From NCBI RefSeq assembly GCF_004786035.1, contig NZ_CP035088.1:5282001-5346000 (forward strand): DNA of 64,000 bases, read 5' to 3'. Position 1 is the stretch's first letter. Every line of letters starts with the position of its first letter. A program made the translations under genes and the position numbers. The notes beneath the pieces are model-generated. The model was given only the letters and a program-made list of their open reading frames with translations. It was not told the DNA's origin and ran no database searches. This stretch comes from Pseudomonas viciae (GTDB lineage Bacteria; Pseudomonadota; Gammaproteobacteria; Pseudomonadales; Pseudomonadaceae). Below are positions 39,798 through 49,586 of the stretch, piece after piece.

Positions 39798-40223
39798 TCA
39801 GCCCTCCAGAAACTTGAAATCATTGGCGAGGGCCACTCGCAAGCGTTCGCGAATGGCCGTCACCTGTTCGGCATTATACGGCTTGGCCGGATGCTTGCCC
39901 CAGACCGGCGCGGGCCAGGCGGCATCATCGCGCTTGCGCACGATGACATGCATGTGCAATTGACTGACAACGTTACCCAAGGTTGCAACGTTCATCTTAT
40001 CGGCGTCGAACGAATCCTTGAGGGTTTCGGCCAGCGCCGTGGTTTCTTTCCACAGTTGCTGTTGATCGGCGTCATCCAATTGAAACAATTCGCTGATATC
40101 TTCCCGCCGCGGCACGAGAATGAACCACGGGTAATTCGAATCGTTGGACAAGAGCAACCGGCACAGCGGGAAATCACCGATGGGCAATGTGTCTTGTTGC
40201 AATCGTGGGTCTAAGGCAAACAC
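39798..40223 (-). CDS. HIT-family nucleotide hydrolase or transferase
   Basis: 141 residues from GTG 40223, with GAGGAG exactly 6 bases upstream, giving [18 protein letters not shown], the conserved start; no ATG start keeps the conserved N-terminus. The histidine triad is [17 protein letters not shown]. Hint/galT-like nucleotide-binding fold. Cytosolic; substrate unknown. First gene of HIT-slyX. Confidence 0.93.
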   Translation of the reverse strand: MFALDPRLQQDTLPIGDFPLCRLLLSNDSNYPWFILVPRREDISELFQLDDADQQQLWKETTALAETLKDSFDADKMNVATLGNVVSQLHMHVIVRKRDDAAWPAPVWGKHPAKPYNAEQVTAIRERLRVALANDFKFLEG

Positions 40224-41071
40224 CGCGTACTCCTCGTTATTGATTCTGCCCGGCTCAGCGCCTCGCAGGCCTGCATCAGGCACAGACCCGCAGCATACCT
40301 GCGAACGCCTACGCGTTCACTGTGCGCTCCAGCTGGCATTAACACGGGCAACACGCGCACCAACACAGCGCAACAGGCCCCGCAAGCGCCTGAGACGACC
40401 ATCCCAGGGGGATACACGAAGCGCTGCCGCTGTAAAATTATCGTACAGCTTGAAAATTTTTTGCACCAAAACAGCACAACGCGTCTACGCTCAGTGCACG
40501 AAGCATCCGGGATTTACTCACTGGTAGGGTGAACCGGTAACGTTTTTGGTGGTCTCGCGACATTTTTGCGCCCCAAACACGAGAGCTGCACGGCAGTCAA
40601 CCCTATTTAAAACAAGGCCTTTGGAGCCCGGTTTCATGAGGTTTCACCACGTCAAAACACAGAATGTGAAAAAAACGTGAACAAAATCCGGGTTTGAGCA
40701 TGCTTGTTGCATTCATCCCAGACATCGCCAGCAAGGTGTCGCCGGAAGCGAAAACCAGCTGGCCTATAAATAAAGTGGCAAGGTTGCCCTCAAGGAGCTT
40801 CAAGCGCAGTAACAAAGGACTCTTTACACCGTCGCCGGAAAAAAGAAGCAACTTCGAGTTGTGAGTCCGATTGCGCCGGAACAGCCGAAATACGACATGG
40901 ATCGAGCCATTGGCGACATGGTCGTAAAGAAGCTAAAAGGTTGGATGGGCAAGTATCGCCAATAATGTCGTCGTGATATAAGTTTGCGCCGACACAAAAA
41001 GAAAGAGCCGCCCAGATAAAAAAACAGGTGGGACGGCAGTACTCTTCTAAAAACCAAAGGAGCAAATCACG
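40224..41071. other. 848-bp intergenic region before the OprD-type porin
   Basis: No convincing gene of normal length. Two short plus-strand frames overlap: ATG 40700 gives 55 codons ending in TGA near 40862, and a frame in the next register beginning with GTG at that stop gives about 35 codons ending YRQ-stop near 40964, rich in Lys and plausible codons. Neither has a good ribosome-binding site. The rest is AT-rich for this genome and may contain a long porin leader. Confidence 0.4.
41003..41045 (+). promoter_or_regulatory. Hairpin in the leader of the OprD-type gene
   Basis: GCCG-CCCA (41007-41014) pairs with TGGG-A-CGGC (41029-41037, one bulged A) around an A-rich loop, with AGAG/CTCT possibly extending the stem. 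It ends about 15 bases before the AAAGGAG ribosome-binding site. Could shield or stabilise the mRNA 5' end; function not shown. Confidence 0.4.
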
Positions 41072-42388
41072 ATGCGCGTGATGAAGTGGAGCATGATCGC
41101 ACTGGCTGTTTCGGCCAGTACCTCGCAGTTCGCAATGGCCTCTTCCCAGGAAGAATCCAAGGGCTTTTTTGAAGATCAGAGCCTGGTCGCCAAAACCCGT
41201 ATGGAATACATGAACCGTGACTTTAAAAGCGGTTACGGTAACGCTCGTAGAGCCAATGGCAACAACACCACCAGCAATACCGCCAAAATAAATGGCTATC
41301 GTCAGGAGACAGGTCTTAGCGAGCTGCTCACTTACCAATCGGGCTTCACTCAAGGCACCGTCGGTGTCGGTGTCGACGCATTTGCTGGCGGTGCTATAAA
41401 ACTGGACGGCGGCAAGGGCCGCGCCGGTAACGGCCTGTTCGCCAACAATGGCGAAGGTGACCAGGAAGATACCCAGTCGCGTGCCGGTGGCGCTGTTAAA
41501 TTCCGCCTGTCCGACACCGTACTGAAGTACGGTAACCAGTTCGTTGGCAGCCCGGTTTTCTCCACTGACGACAGCCGTTTACTGCCTGAAGTAGCGACCG
41601 GTACTTTGATCACCAGCAAGGAAATCAAAGGTCTGGAACTGAGCGCAGGTCGCTTCACCGCGCTGAGCTCGCAAACTGGCATGGGTCGCGACAGCATCAA
41701 CGGCAAAGGCGCAGCAGGCCTGACCAGTGCCAACATTGCTGGCGCAACTTATCAATTCACTGACAATTTCGTGGGCACCGTCGCCGCCTCCGACGTTGAA
41801 GACTATTTCAAGAAGCAGTACCTCAACCTGAACTACACCTTGCCGATCGCAGACACCCAGTCTCTGAATTTCGACTTCAACGGCTACCGCACAAGCGGTG
41901 ATGGCCAGGAATTGAACGGCGAAGTCGACAACAAAATCTGGAGCCTTGCAGCAGCGTATACCTTGGGCGCCCACAAATTCACCATTGCTCACCAGCGCTC
42001 CAGCGGTGATGCCGGTTACTCCTACGGCATCGATGGCAACGGCACAATTTTCCTGGCTAACTCCATTCAGATCTCCGACTTTAACAACAAGGACGAGCGC
42101 TCCTGGCAAGCGGCCTATAACCTCAACATGGCAACCTATGGTGTGCCAGGTCTGAGCTTCATGGCCCGCTATGTTACAGGTGATAATATCGACACTGGCG
42201 TATCTGGTGCTGAAGGTAAGGAACACGAACTTAACTACGAGGCCAAGTACGTCCTGCAGGAAGGTCCGGCTAAAGACCTGTCCTTCCGTTTCCGTAGCGC
42301 GGTTTATCGTGCCAACGGCGACCTGGGTCAAAATAGTAACAACAACGACGTTCGCCTGATCGTCGAATACCCACTGAGCATCTTGTAA
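41072..42388 (+). CDS. OprD-family outer-membrane porin
   Basis: 438 residues. Signal peptide (MRVMKWSMIALAVSASTSQFAMA), then GFFEDQSLVAKTRMEYMNRDF, the OprD family opening, an 18-strand barrel pattern with many alternating segments, TVLKYGNQFVGSPVFSTDDSRLLPE, and the C-terminal VRLIVEYPLSIL. OprD porins take up basic amino acids, aromatic or other carboxylates depending on subgroup; the specificity cannot be fixed here. RBS AAAGGAG 9 bases upstream. Followed by a strong terminator. Confidence 0.94.
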   Translation: MRVMKWSMIALAVSASTSQFAMASSQEESKGFFEDQSLVAKTRMEYMNRDFKSGYGNARRANGNNTTSNTAKINGYRQETGLSELLTYQSGFTQGTVGVGVDAFAGGAIKLDGGKGRAGNGLFANNGEGDQEDTQSRAGGAVKFRLSDTVLKYGNQFVGSPVFSTDDSRLLPEVATGTLITSKEIKGLELSAGRFTALSSQTGMGRDSINGKGAAGLTSANIAGATYQFTDNFVGTVAASDVEDYFKKQYLNLNYTLPIADTQSLNFDFNGYRTSGDGQELNGEVDNKIWSLAAAYTLGAHKFTIAHQRSSGDAGYSYGIDGNGTIFLANSIQISDFNNKDERSWQAAYNLNMATYGVPGLSFMARYVTGDNIDTGVSGAEGKEHELNYEAKYVLQEGPAKDLSFRFRSAVYRANGDLGQNSNNNDVRLIVEYPLSIL

Positions 42389-42424
42389 TTCAGTGCTAAT
42401 TCGATAGCTGCACCCGCAACAAAC

Positions 42425-42461
42425 AAAAACCGCTCACCTGATCCAGGTGAGCGGTTTTTTT
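42425..42461. terminator. Bidirectional intrinsic terminator after the porin gene
   Basis: AAAAACCGCTCACCTG / CAGGTGAGCGGTTTTT: a 16-bp perfect stem with A- and T-tracts, between convergent porin and mscS-type genes. Confidence 0.95.
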
Positions 42462-42551
42462 GTATCCGCTACATATCAACTCTATGACAACTAATTAATA
42501 GCAAGCTAACTAAACATAACCTGACCCTAACGCCAGGTTATATTCAAATCG

Positions 42552-43394
42552 TTATTGCGGTGCCCCTTCCTGGACCACCCGAATAACCCGCTGCGGAAAC
42601 GGAATATCAATACCCGCTTCTTTCAAACGATCCCGGGCCTGTTCATTGAACATGAACATCATGCTCCAGTAATCCGCCGTCTTGACCCAAACCCGCAACG
42701 ACACCGTGATCGAACTGTCGCCCAAAGTGGAAATCACCGCTTCCGGCGCCGGCTCGGCCAAGACGCGCTCATCCTTGGCCAAATCCAGCAACACCTGCTG
42801 GGCCTTTTTCAGGTCGGCCTGGTAATCCACGCCCACGTCGAACACGACTTTGCGGGTCGGCTGGCGATTGGTGTTGGTGATGATGCCGTTCGACAGGTTG
42901 CCGTTGGGCACGATGACGGTCTTGTTGTCGCCGGTGCGAATCACCGTGTGGAAGATCTGGATGCTGTCGACCGTGCCAGCCACACCCTGGGCTTCGATCC
43001 AGTCGCCGATGCGGAACGGACGGAACAGCAGGATCAGCACGCCGCCGGCGAAGTTCGCCAGGCTGCCCTGCAACGCCAGGCCGATCGCCAGGCCGGCGGC
43101 ACCGATGGCGGCGACGAATGAGGTGGTTTCCACACCGATCATCGACGCGACGCTGACGATCAGCAGTATTTTCAGGATGATGTTTGCCAGGGTACTGATA
43201 AACCCTTGCAGCGCCAGGTCAGCGTTACGCAGTGCCAGCAAAGCACCCAGTTTTTGCGTCACCTTGTTGATCAGCCACCAGCCGATGGCCAGGGTGATGA
43301 TCGCCAGCAGCACCCGGCTGCCATATTCCATGATCATGGGGATCCAGGTCTGGGAAGCCTTGACCAGGTTGTCCACTTCAGCGTTCAAGTCCAT
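42552..43394 (-). CDS. Small-conductance mechanosensitive channel, MscS family
   Basis: 280 residues, the length of E. coli MscS. Three membrane segments; the pore helix TM3 is the Gly/Ala-rich AAIGAAGLAIGLALQGSLANFAGGVLILLFRPF, followed by the beta domain (GTVDSIQIFHTVIRTGDNKTVIVPNG) and a C-terminal alpha/beta cage. Releases solutes on hypo-osmotic shock. Confidence 0.96.
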   Translation of the reverse strand: MDLNAEVDNLVKASQTWIPMIMEYGSRVLLAIITLAIGWWLINKVTQKLGALLALRNADLALQGFISTLANIILKILLIVSVASMIGVETTSFVAAIGAAGLAIGLALQGSLANFAGGVLILLFRPFRIGDWIEAQGVAGTVDSIQIFHTVIRTGDNKTVIVPNGNLSNGIITNTNRQPTRKVVFDVGVDYQADLKKAQQVLLDLAKDERVLAEPAPEAVISTLGDSSITVSLRVWVKTADYWSMMFMFNEQARDRLKEAGIDIPFPQRVIRVVQEGAPQ

Positions 43395-43442
43395 CTAATT
43401 CTCCTTTGTTCCTGTTACCACGAAAGACCTGCAGAGACGCGT

Positions 43443-43534
43443 TGTGGCGAGGGAGCTTGCTCCCGCTTGGGTGCGTCGCGCCCACCTACTAAGGGGCTGC
43501 TACGCAACCAGCGGGAGCAAGCTCCCTCGCCACA
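43443..43534. repeat. REP doublet (REPIN) between mscS-type gene and yajQ
   Basis: TGTGGCGAGGGAGCTTGCTC from 43443 and its complement ending at 43534; same group as the doublet at 8472. Same-strand genes flank it; it is 3' of yajQ. Confidence 0.9.
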
Positions 43535-43556
43535 GTGTCTCCATACAACTGAGGTA

Positions 43557-44042
43557 TCAGTCGCGAAAGTTATTGAACTGCAATGGCATGCCGAATTCCT
43601 TGGCCCGCAGTGCCGCGATGGCTTCCTGCAAGTCGTCACGCTTCTTGCCGGTGACGCGCACCTGCTCGCCCTGGATGGCGGCCTGTACCTTGAGCTTGGC
43701 GTCCTTGATATGAGCGACGATTTTCTTCGCCAGTTCCTTGTCGATGCCTTCCTTGAGCACGGCTTCCTGCTTCATCAGCTTGCCCGAGGCATAGGCATCC
43801 TTGACCTCAAGGCACTGCACGTCGATCTTGCGCTTGACCAGGGCCAGCTTGAGGATCTCGATCATCGCCTCGAGCTGGAAATCGGCCTCGGCGGTCAGGT
43901 TGACGGTCAGGTCCTTTTCCTTGAACTCGAAACTGCCCTTGCCCTTGAGGTCATAACGACGGTCGAGTTCCTTGACGGCGTTTTCAACGGCGTTGGTGAC
44001 TTCGTGTTTGTCCAGTTCGGATACCACGTCGAATGACGGCAT
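43557..44042 (-). CDS. yajQ: YajQ-family nucleotide-binding protein
   Basis: 161 residues starting [22 protein letters not shown], two ferredoxin-like folds, ending [14 protein letters not shown]. Members have been reported to bind cyclic di-GMP in Xanthomonas and Pseudomonas (recalled). A terminator-like hairpin lies in its leader. Confidence 0.96.
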   Translation of the reverse strand: MPSFDVVSELDKHEVTNAVENAVKELDRRYDLKGKGSFEFKEKDLTVNLTAEADFQLEAMIEILKLALVKRKIDVQCLEVKDAYASGKLMKQEAVLKEGIDKELAKKIVAHIKDAKLKVQAAIQGEQVRVTGKKRDDLQEAIAALRAKEFGMPLQFNNFRD

Positions 44043-44059
44043 GTAGTGTTCTCCAAATA

Positions 44060-44088
44060 AAAAGGCGCGCCCGTAACGAAGGCGCGCA
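44060..44088 (-). terminator. Terminator-like hairpin in the yajQ leader
   Basis: On the minus strand GCGCGCC-TTCGTTACG-GGCGCGC followed by CTTTTTATTT, then GGAGAAC and the yajQ ATG. It faces yajQ from upstream with no gene in front of it to terminate, so it is either an attenuator or a misread; see findings. Confidence 0.6.
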
Positions 44089-44104
44089 CTTGGCTTGTGG
44101 TTAA

Positions 44105-45103
<999 letters not shown>

Positions 45104-45149
45104 GCAGCGGCTACGCTGGCCCTCGTGTTCCTTTTTTGCGACGAGCCTG

Positions 45150-47186
45150 ATGCCATTGCGCCAGCACCTTGAAAACCTCCCGGTCGGCCAGAAACTGCTG
45201 GCCGCCCTGTTGGTGTTGTTGACCACTGTCCTGCTGGTGGCCAACCTGACCTTTATCAGCGCCGCCTATTACATTTCCCAGGAAAGCATGGCGCCCCAGG
45301 CCCTGCAGACCATCGGCCGGCTGGTGGCCAATCCGAGCCTGATCTCCGATGCCCTGCAATCGCCACAAAATGCCAAGCGCCTGCTCGATGAGCTCAACAG
45401 CTATGCACCGCTACGGGCAGCGGCGCTGTATGACGGCCAGGGCGAACGCCTGGCGCAATTGCAACATGCCGAAAAACTCAAGCTGCCGGACCATTACCGC
45501 TATATGCAGGCCTGGCAGGCCGGTGAATTTCGCAGCAACCAGGTCATCACCCTGCCCCGCCCCGGTACGGAGCCGGGCCACCTGTTGCTGGTGGCCAGCA
45601 GCGAACTGCCGACGGCGTTCTACACAGGCACCCTGACCGCCAGCCTGGGCATCCTGATTTTCAGCGTGTTGCTCTGGCTGATCATTGCCCAGCAGATCAA
45701 ACGCCTGATCACCCAGCCGATCCATCAGCTCGAAGAACTGTCGCGCCAGGTCACCCGCGAGGAGAACTATTCCCTGCGCGCCGCTCGCGGCAACCACGAT
45801 GAAATCGGCAGCCTGGCCGAGGCGTTCAATACCATGCTCTCGCGCATCGAAGCCCGGGAACAACAACTCAAGCGCGCCCGAGATGACTCCCAAGCTGCCT
45901 ACGACCAGGCCCAGGGCCTGGCGGAAGAAACCCGCCACACCAACCGCAAGCTGGAGCTGGAAGTCCAGGTGCGCAGCAAGATCGAAAAGAAGCTCACGGG
46001 TTTTCAGAACTACCTCAACAGCATCATCGACTCCATGCCGTCGGCGCTGATCGCCCTCGACGAGCAGCTCTACGTCACCCAATGGAACCAGGAAGCCAGC
46101 GCGCTCTCCGGAACGCGGCTGGACGAGGCGCTGAACCAGCCGATCTTCCTCGCCTTCGAACCGCTCAAGCCCTACCTGCCGCAGCTCAAGCAAACGGTCG
46201 AGCAGCACACGGTGGCCAAGATCGAACGCGTCACCTGGACCAAGGACGACGAAGCCCGACACTACGCCCTCACTTTCTACCCGCTGATGGGCGGCGCCGG
46301 GCGCGGGGTGGTGATCCGCATCGATGACATCACCCAGCGCCTGTCGTTGGAAGAAATGATGGTGCAATCGGAAAAGATGCTCTCGGTCGGCGGCCTCGCG
46401 GCGGGCATGGCCCACGAGATCAACAACCCGCTGGGGGCGATCCTGCACAACGTGCAGAACATCCGCCGACGCCTGTCGCCGGAACTGCCCAAGAACCTCG
46501 AACAGGCCGAGCAACTGGGTATCGAGTTGCAAGAGGTCAATCGCTACCTTCAGGGCCGGGAGATCCCGCAACTGCTCGACGGCATTCAACAGGCCGGCGC
46601 CCGGGCCGCGAAAATCGTCACCCACATGCTCAGCTTCAGCCGTCGCAGTACCCGGCAGATGGCGCCGTGCGACCTGCCAGCGCTGATCGACCAGGCGGTG
46701 GAAATCGCGGGCAACGACTTCGACCTGGCAATTGGTTTCGACTTCAAGGGCCAGGCGATCATCCGTCAGTTCGACCCAAACCTGGGCCCGGTGCCTGGCA
46801 CGGCCAACGAGCTGGAGCAGGTGCTGCTCAACCTGCTGAAAAACGCCGCCCAGGCGATCCACCAACGCCAGGACGACAGCGAGCCAGGGCGTATTATCCT
46901 GCGCACGCGATTGAATCCGCCGTGGGCGGAGATTCAGGTCGAGGACAACGGCATCGGCATGAGCGAGAACGTGCGCAAGCGCACCTTCGAGCCATTTTTC
47001 ACCACCAAGGAAATCGGCCAGGGCACCGGCCTGGGGCTGTCGGTGTCGTATTTCATTATCACCAATAATCACAAGGGCCAGATGGAAGTGCAGTCGGCGC
47101 CAGGCCAGGGCACCTGCTTCACCCTGCGCCTGCCCCTGGCAGGCACTTCGATGGTGGCGCAGGAAAACAAGCAACTGGAGCGCTGA
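45150..47186 (+). CDS. Membrane sensor histidine kinase with HAMP and PAS domains
   Basis: 678 residues. TM1 near residues 15-38, a periplasmic region of about 120 residues, TM2 ([19 protein letters not shown]), HAMP, a coiled coil, a PAS-like domain ([21 protein letters not shown]), HisKA with phospho-acceptor H422 in [19 protein letters not shown], and HATPase_c ([26 protein letters not shown]). Family: NtrB/DctB-like HPK4. No response-regulator gene is adjacent, so it is an orphan. The next gene starts 2 bp after its stop, suggesting translational coupling to a cobalamin adenosyltransferase. Confidence 0.93.
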   Translation: MPLRQHLENLPVGQKLLAALLVLLTTVLLVANLTFISAAYYISQESMAPQALQTIGRLVANPSLISDALQSPQNAKRLLDELNSYAPLRAAALYDGQGERLAQLQHAEKLKLPDHYRYMQAWQAGEFRSNQVITLPRPGTEPGHLLLVASSELPTAFYTGTLTASLGILIFSVLLWLIIAQQIKRLITQPIHQLEELSRQVTREENYSLRAARGNHDEIGSLAEAFNTMLSRIEAREQQLKRARDDSQAAYDQAQGLAEETRHTNRKLELEVQVRSKIEKKLTGFQNYLNSIIDSMPSALIALDEQLYVTQWNQEASALSGTRLDEALNQPIFLAFEPLKPYLPQLKQTVEQHTVAKIERVTWTKDDEARHYALTFYPLMGGAGRGVVIRIDDITQRLSLEEMMVQSEKMLSVGGLAAGMAHEINNPLGAILHNVQNIRRRLSPELPKNLEQAEQLGIELQEVNRYLQGREIPQLLDGIQQAGARAAKIVTHMLSFSRRSTRQMAPCDLPALIDQAVEIAGNDFDLAIGFDFKGQAIIRQFDPNLGPVPGTANELEQVLLNLLKNAAQAIHQRQDDSEPGRIILRTRLNPPWAEIQVEDNGIGMSENVRKRTFEPFFTTKEIGQGTGLGLSVSYFIITNNHKGQMEVQSAPGQGTCFTLRLPLAGTSMVAQENKQLER

Positions 47187-47188
47187 GC

Positions 47189-47770
47189 ATGGGTTTTCGC
47201 CTGTCGAAGATTTACACCCGCACCGGCGACAAAGGTGAAACCGGGTTGGGAGATGGCCGCCGCGTGGCGAAGGATCACCCTCGGGTCGAGGCCATCGGTG
47301 AAGTGGATACGCTGAACAGTCAGCTGGGGTTGCTGCTGGCCGGTCTTGCCGCTGAAATGGGTCAATACCCGGCGCTGAAGGAGGTCATCGACGTGCTGAC
47401 GCCCTGTCAGCATCGGTTGTTCGACCTGGGCGGTGAACTGGCAATGCCGGCCTATCAAGCACTGACCACGGCGGAAGTCGAGCGCCTGGAAGCGGCGATT
47501 GATGTGTGGAACGAAGAACTGGGGCCGCTGGAAAACTTCATCCTGCCCGGTGGCTCGACACTGATTGCCCTGGCTCATGTCTGCCGCAGCCTGGCCCGCA
47601 GCGCCGAGCGCCGTTGCCAGCAGTTGAACGCCGTGGAGCCGTTGGCCGGGCCGGGGCTGGCCTATATCAATCGGTTGTCGGACCTGTTGTTCGTGGCGGC
47701 GCGGGTCATCGCCCGGCGGCAGGGGGTGGCGGAGGTGCTTTGGGTGGCGGCGGCCAAGCCTGCGGGGTGA
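47189..47770 (+). CDS. Cob(I)alamin adenosyltransferase, PduO type
   Basis: 193 residues: KIYTRTGDKGETGLGDGRRVAKDHPRVEAIGEVDTLNS (ATP-binding N-terminus), LGGELAMPAY, and LPGGSTLIALAHVCRSLARSAERRC, the signature of the trimeric PduO class. Converts cob(I)alamin to adenosylcobalamin. Overwhelmingly core in pseudomonads. Coupled to the upstream kinase (2-bp gap), convergent with a Nudix gene. Confidence 0.95.
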   Translation: MGFRLSKIYTRTGDKGETGLGDGRRVAKDHPRVEAIGEVDTLNSQLGLLLAGLAAEMGQYPALKEVIDVLTPCQHRLFDLGGELAMPAYQALTTAEVERLEAAIDVWNEELGPLENFILPGGSTLIALAHVCRSLARSAERRCQQLNAVEPLAGPGLAYINRLSDLLFVAARVIARRQGVAEVLWVAAAKPAG

Positions 47771-47800
47771 TCACAGAGGTGTATCGTTTGTGAGTTCCTC

Positions 47801-47820
47801 ATCGCGAGCTTGCTCGCGAT
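47801..47820. repeat. Minimal REP remnant / palindrome
   Basis: ATCGCGAGC-TT-GCTCGCGAT, a 9-bp perfect dyad identical to the inner part of the REP elements, between convergent genes. Possibly a decayed REP. Confidence 0.6.
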
Positions 47821-47844
47821 AACGTCAGCAGCCACACCACAAAA

Positions 47845-48789
47845 TCAAGCCTCAGGCCAAAACGCCCGAATCCCCGCCACACCCTGCGCCCCGGCCTCCC
47901 AGGCCTTTTGCCGTTCGCCAGGCCCGACCCCGCCCAACAGATAAACCGGCTTGTTGAAACCCTCGACCAGCCGTGCAACCTCTTCCCAACCCAACGGTTG
48001 AGCGTCTGGATGGGTCTGGGTCGGTTGCACCGGTGAAAGCGTGACGAAGTCCACGTCCATCTGCAGTGCCAGGGACAGCTCCTCGGCGTTGTGGCAGGAG
48101 GCCGCCAGCCAGCGATCTTTGCCGAAGGGGCGCCCTGCCGCCGCATGCTTGCGCAGTTGCGCAGCGGTGATGTGCCAGCCGGCGGAGGGGAAATCCCCCA
48201 ACCATTCGAACGGTCCCTTGAGCATCAACTGGGCCTTGCCGGCACACAGCCCCACCGCGTCCACCGCCAGATCGCGATATTGCGGGTCGTAGCCGTTGGG
48301 CGCGCGTAGCTGGACCAGTTTGATCCCGCCGGCGATGGCCTTCTGCATGCCTCGCAGCAGGGCCGGTGTTTCGAGGCCTTCAGGCGTGATCAGGTACTCA
48401 CTCGGCAAACGGGCTGCCGCGACGATCGGCTGGTTGGCCGCCGGAAACTCGTAGTTCGGCAGATCCCGGGCCGCGACCCAAGCCAGCGGTTGCCCTTCGG
48501 CGCCATGGGGCTCGCCGGTGAACGCCGAGACTTCCCAGACATCCAGCAACACCTGTTTGTCCGGGTAGTCGTGGCGCACTTTGATCAGTGGCCGCGCCGC
48601 GCCGACCACAATGCCCAGCTCTTCCTGAAGTTCCCGGGCCAGGGCGGTTTCGACGGACTCATCGGCCTCGACCTTGCCACCGGGAAACTCCCACAGGCCG
48701 CCCTGGTGCTGAGTGTCGGCACGACGAGCGATCAGGATTTTGCCAGCGGCGTCACGAATGACCGCCGCCGCTACGTGTATTCGTTTCAC
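47845..48789 (-). CDS. Nudix hydrolase fused to a ThiE-like domain
   Basis: 314 residues from GTG 48789, in a GTGA overlap with the preceding GST stop. N-terminal Nudix box GGKVEADESVETALARELQEELG in the MutT pattern (MutT-like, sanitising 8-oxo-dGTP). C-terminal TIM-barrel resembling thiamine-phosphate synthase, from PEGLETPALL to the end (VQLRAPN, LGGVGPGERQKAWEAGAQGVAGIRAFW). The fusion is common in Pseudomonas and Vibrio. The ThiE part probably makes no thiamine, since canonical PP-binding residues are incomplete in my reading. Confidence 0.9.
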   Translation of the reverse strand: MKRIHVAAAVIRDAAGKILIARRADTQHQGGLWEFPGGKVEADESVETALARELQEELGIVVGAARPLIKVRHDYPDKQVLLDVWEVSAFTGEPHGAEGQPLAWVAARDLPNYEFPAANQPIVAAARLPSEYLITPEGLETPALLRGMQKAIAGGIKLVQLRAPNGYDPQYRDLAVDAVGLCAGKAQLMLKGPFEWLGDFPSAGWHITAAQLRKHAAAGRPFGKDRWLAASCHNAEELSLALQMDVDFVTLSPVQPTQTHPDAQPLGWEEVARLVEGFNKPVYLLGGVGPGERQKAWEAGAQGVAGIRAFWPEA

Positions 48790-49418
48790 CGCGCAGTGTC
48801 CTCCAGGCCGGCCTGTTGCCACGCCTTGAACGCCGGCCATTGATAAAGGGTTTCGACATAGGCCGCATCGACCTCCGGCAGTTCCACCTGATAAGTGCGC
48901 AGGCGCACGGCAATCGGCGCGAAAAACGCGTCGGCCAGGCTCAAGGGACCAAACAGGTAGGGACCGCTCTCGGTGGCCGCGGCTCGGCATTCAGCCCACA
49001 GCGCCAGCATCCGCTGGATTTCCGCCTGGACTTCCACCGGCACGGGCGACAGCGGCGCATCACGGAGCAAGTCAAAGGGCATGTTGCTGCGGATGGCGAA
49101 GAAACCGCTGTGCATTTGTGCACAGGCCGAACGTGCCTGGGCCCGAGCAGCGACATCCTTGGGCCAGAGACCGGCGCTGGGGAACTGTTCGGCCAGGTAT
49201 TCGGCAATTGCCAGGGAGTCGGCAATCACACCGAACTCGGTCTTGAGCAACGGGACTTTGGCGGTGGCTGAATACTTGAGCAGTTTCTCGCGGGTGTCCG
49301 GCTGGTCGAGCCTGACCAACTCTTCGGTGTACTTCGCGCCGGTCAGCGCCAGGGCCAAAGCGCCGCGCATGGACCAGGAAGATAGATCTTTGTCGCCGAT
49401 GATCAGGTGCAGGCTCAT
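48786..49418 (-). CDS. Glutathione S-transferase family protein
   Basis: 210 residues from ATG 49418 (MSLHLIIGDKDLSSWSMRGALAL), with AAAGGA 7 bases upstream. N-terminal thioredoxin-fold with the active serine in the SSWSMR motif, and VPLLKTEFGVIADSLAIAEYLAE (the cis-Pro and ES/DS motif); an all-alpha C-terminal domain follows. Likely cytosolic detoxification; substrate unknown. Stop overlaps the Nudix-ThiE start. Confidence 0.92.
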   Translation of the reverse strand: MSLHLIIGDKDLSSWSMRGALALALTGAKYTEELVRLDQPDTREKLLKYSATAKVPLLKTEFGVIADSLAIAEYLAEQFPSAGLWPKDVAARAQARSACAQMHSGFFAIRSNMPFDLLRDAPLSPVPVEVQAEIQRMLALWAECRAAATESGPYLFGPLSLADAFFAPIAVRLRTYQVELPEVDAAYVETLYQWPAFKAWQQAGLEDTAR

Positions 49419-49461
49419 GTGGATTCCTTTCTTGTGGAGCAAACTGTGGATCTGGCAGGCC

Positions 49462-49574
49462 GCCTTCGCGAGCAAGCCCGCTCCCACAATGGATTTACGG
49501 TGTGAACACGTTTTATGTCACCCAACAAATCCCTATGGGAGCGGCGGTGCGGCGATCCGACTTGCTCGCGAATG
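49462..49574. repeat. Pair of REP elements in unusual orientation
   Basis: CTTCGCGAGCAAGCCCGCTCCCAC near 49463-49486 faces away from a second element at 49535-49573, where the GTGGGAGCGG start is followed by an extra stretch (CGGTGCGGCGATCCGA) before CTTGCTCGCGAA. The order is tail-out, opposite to normal doublets, and the second copy is of a longer variant. Confidence 0.75.
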
Positions 49575-49586
49575 GGACGACTCGGT

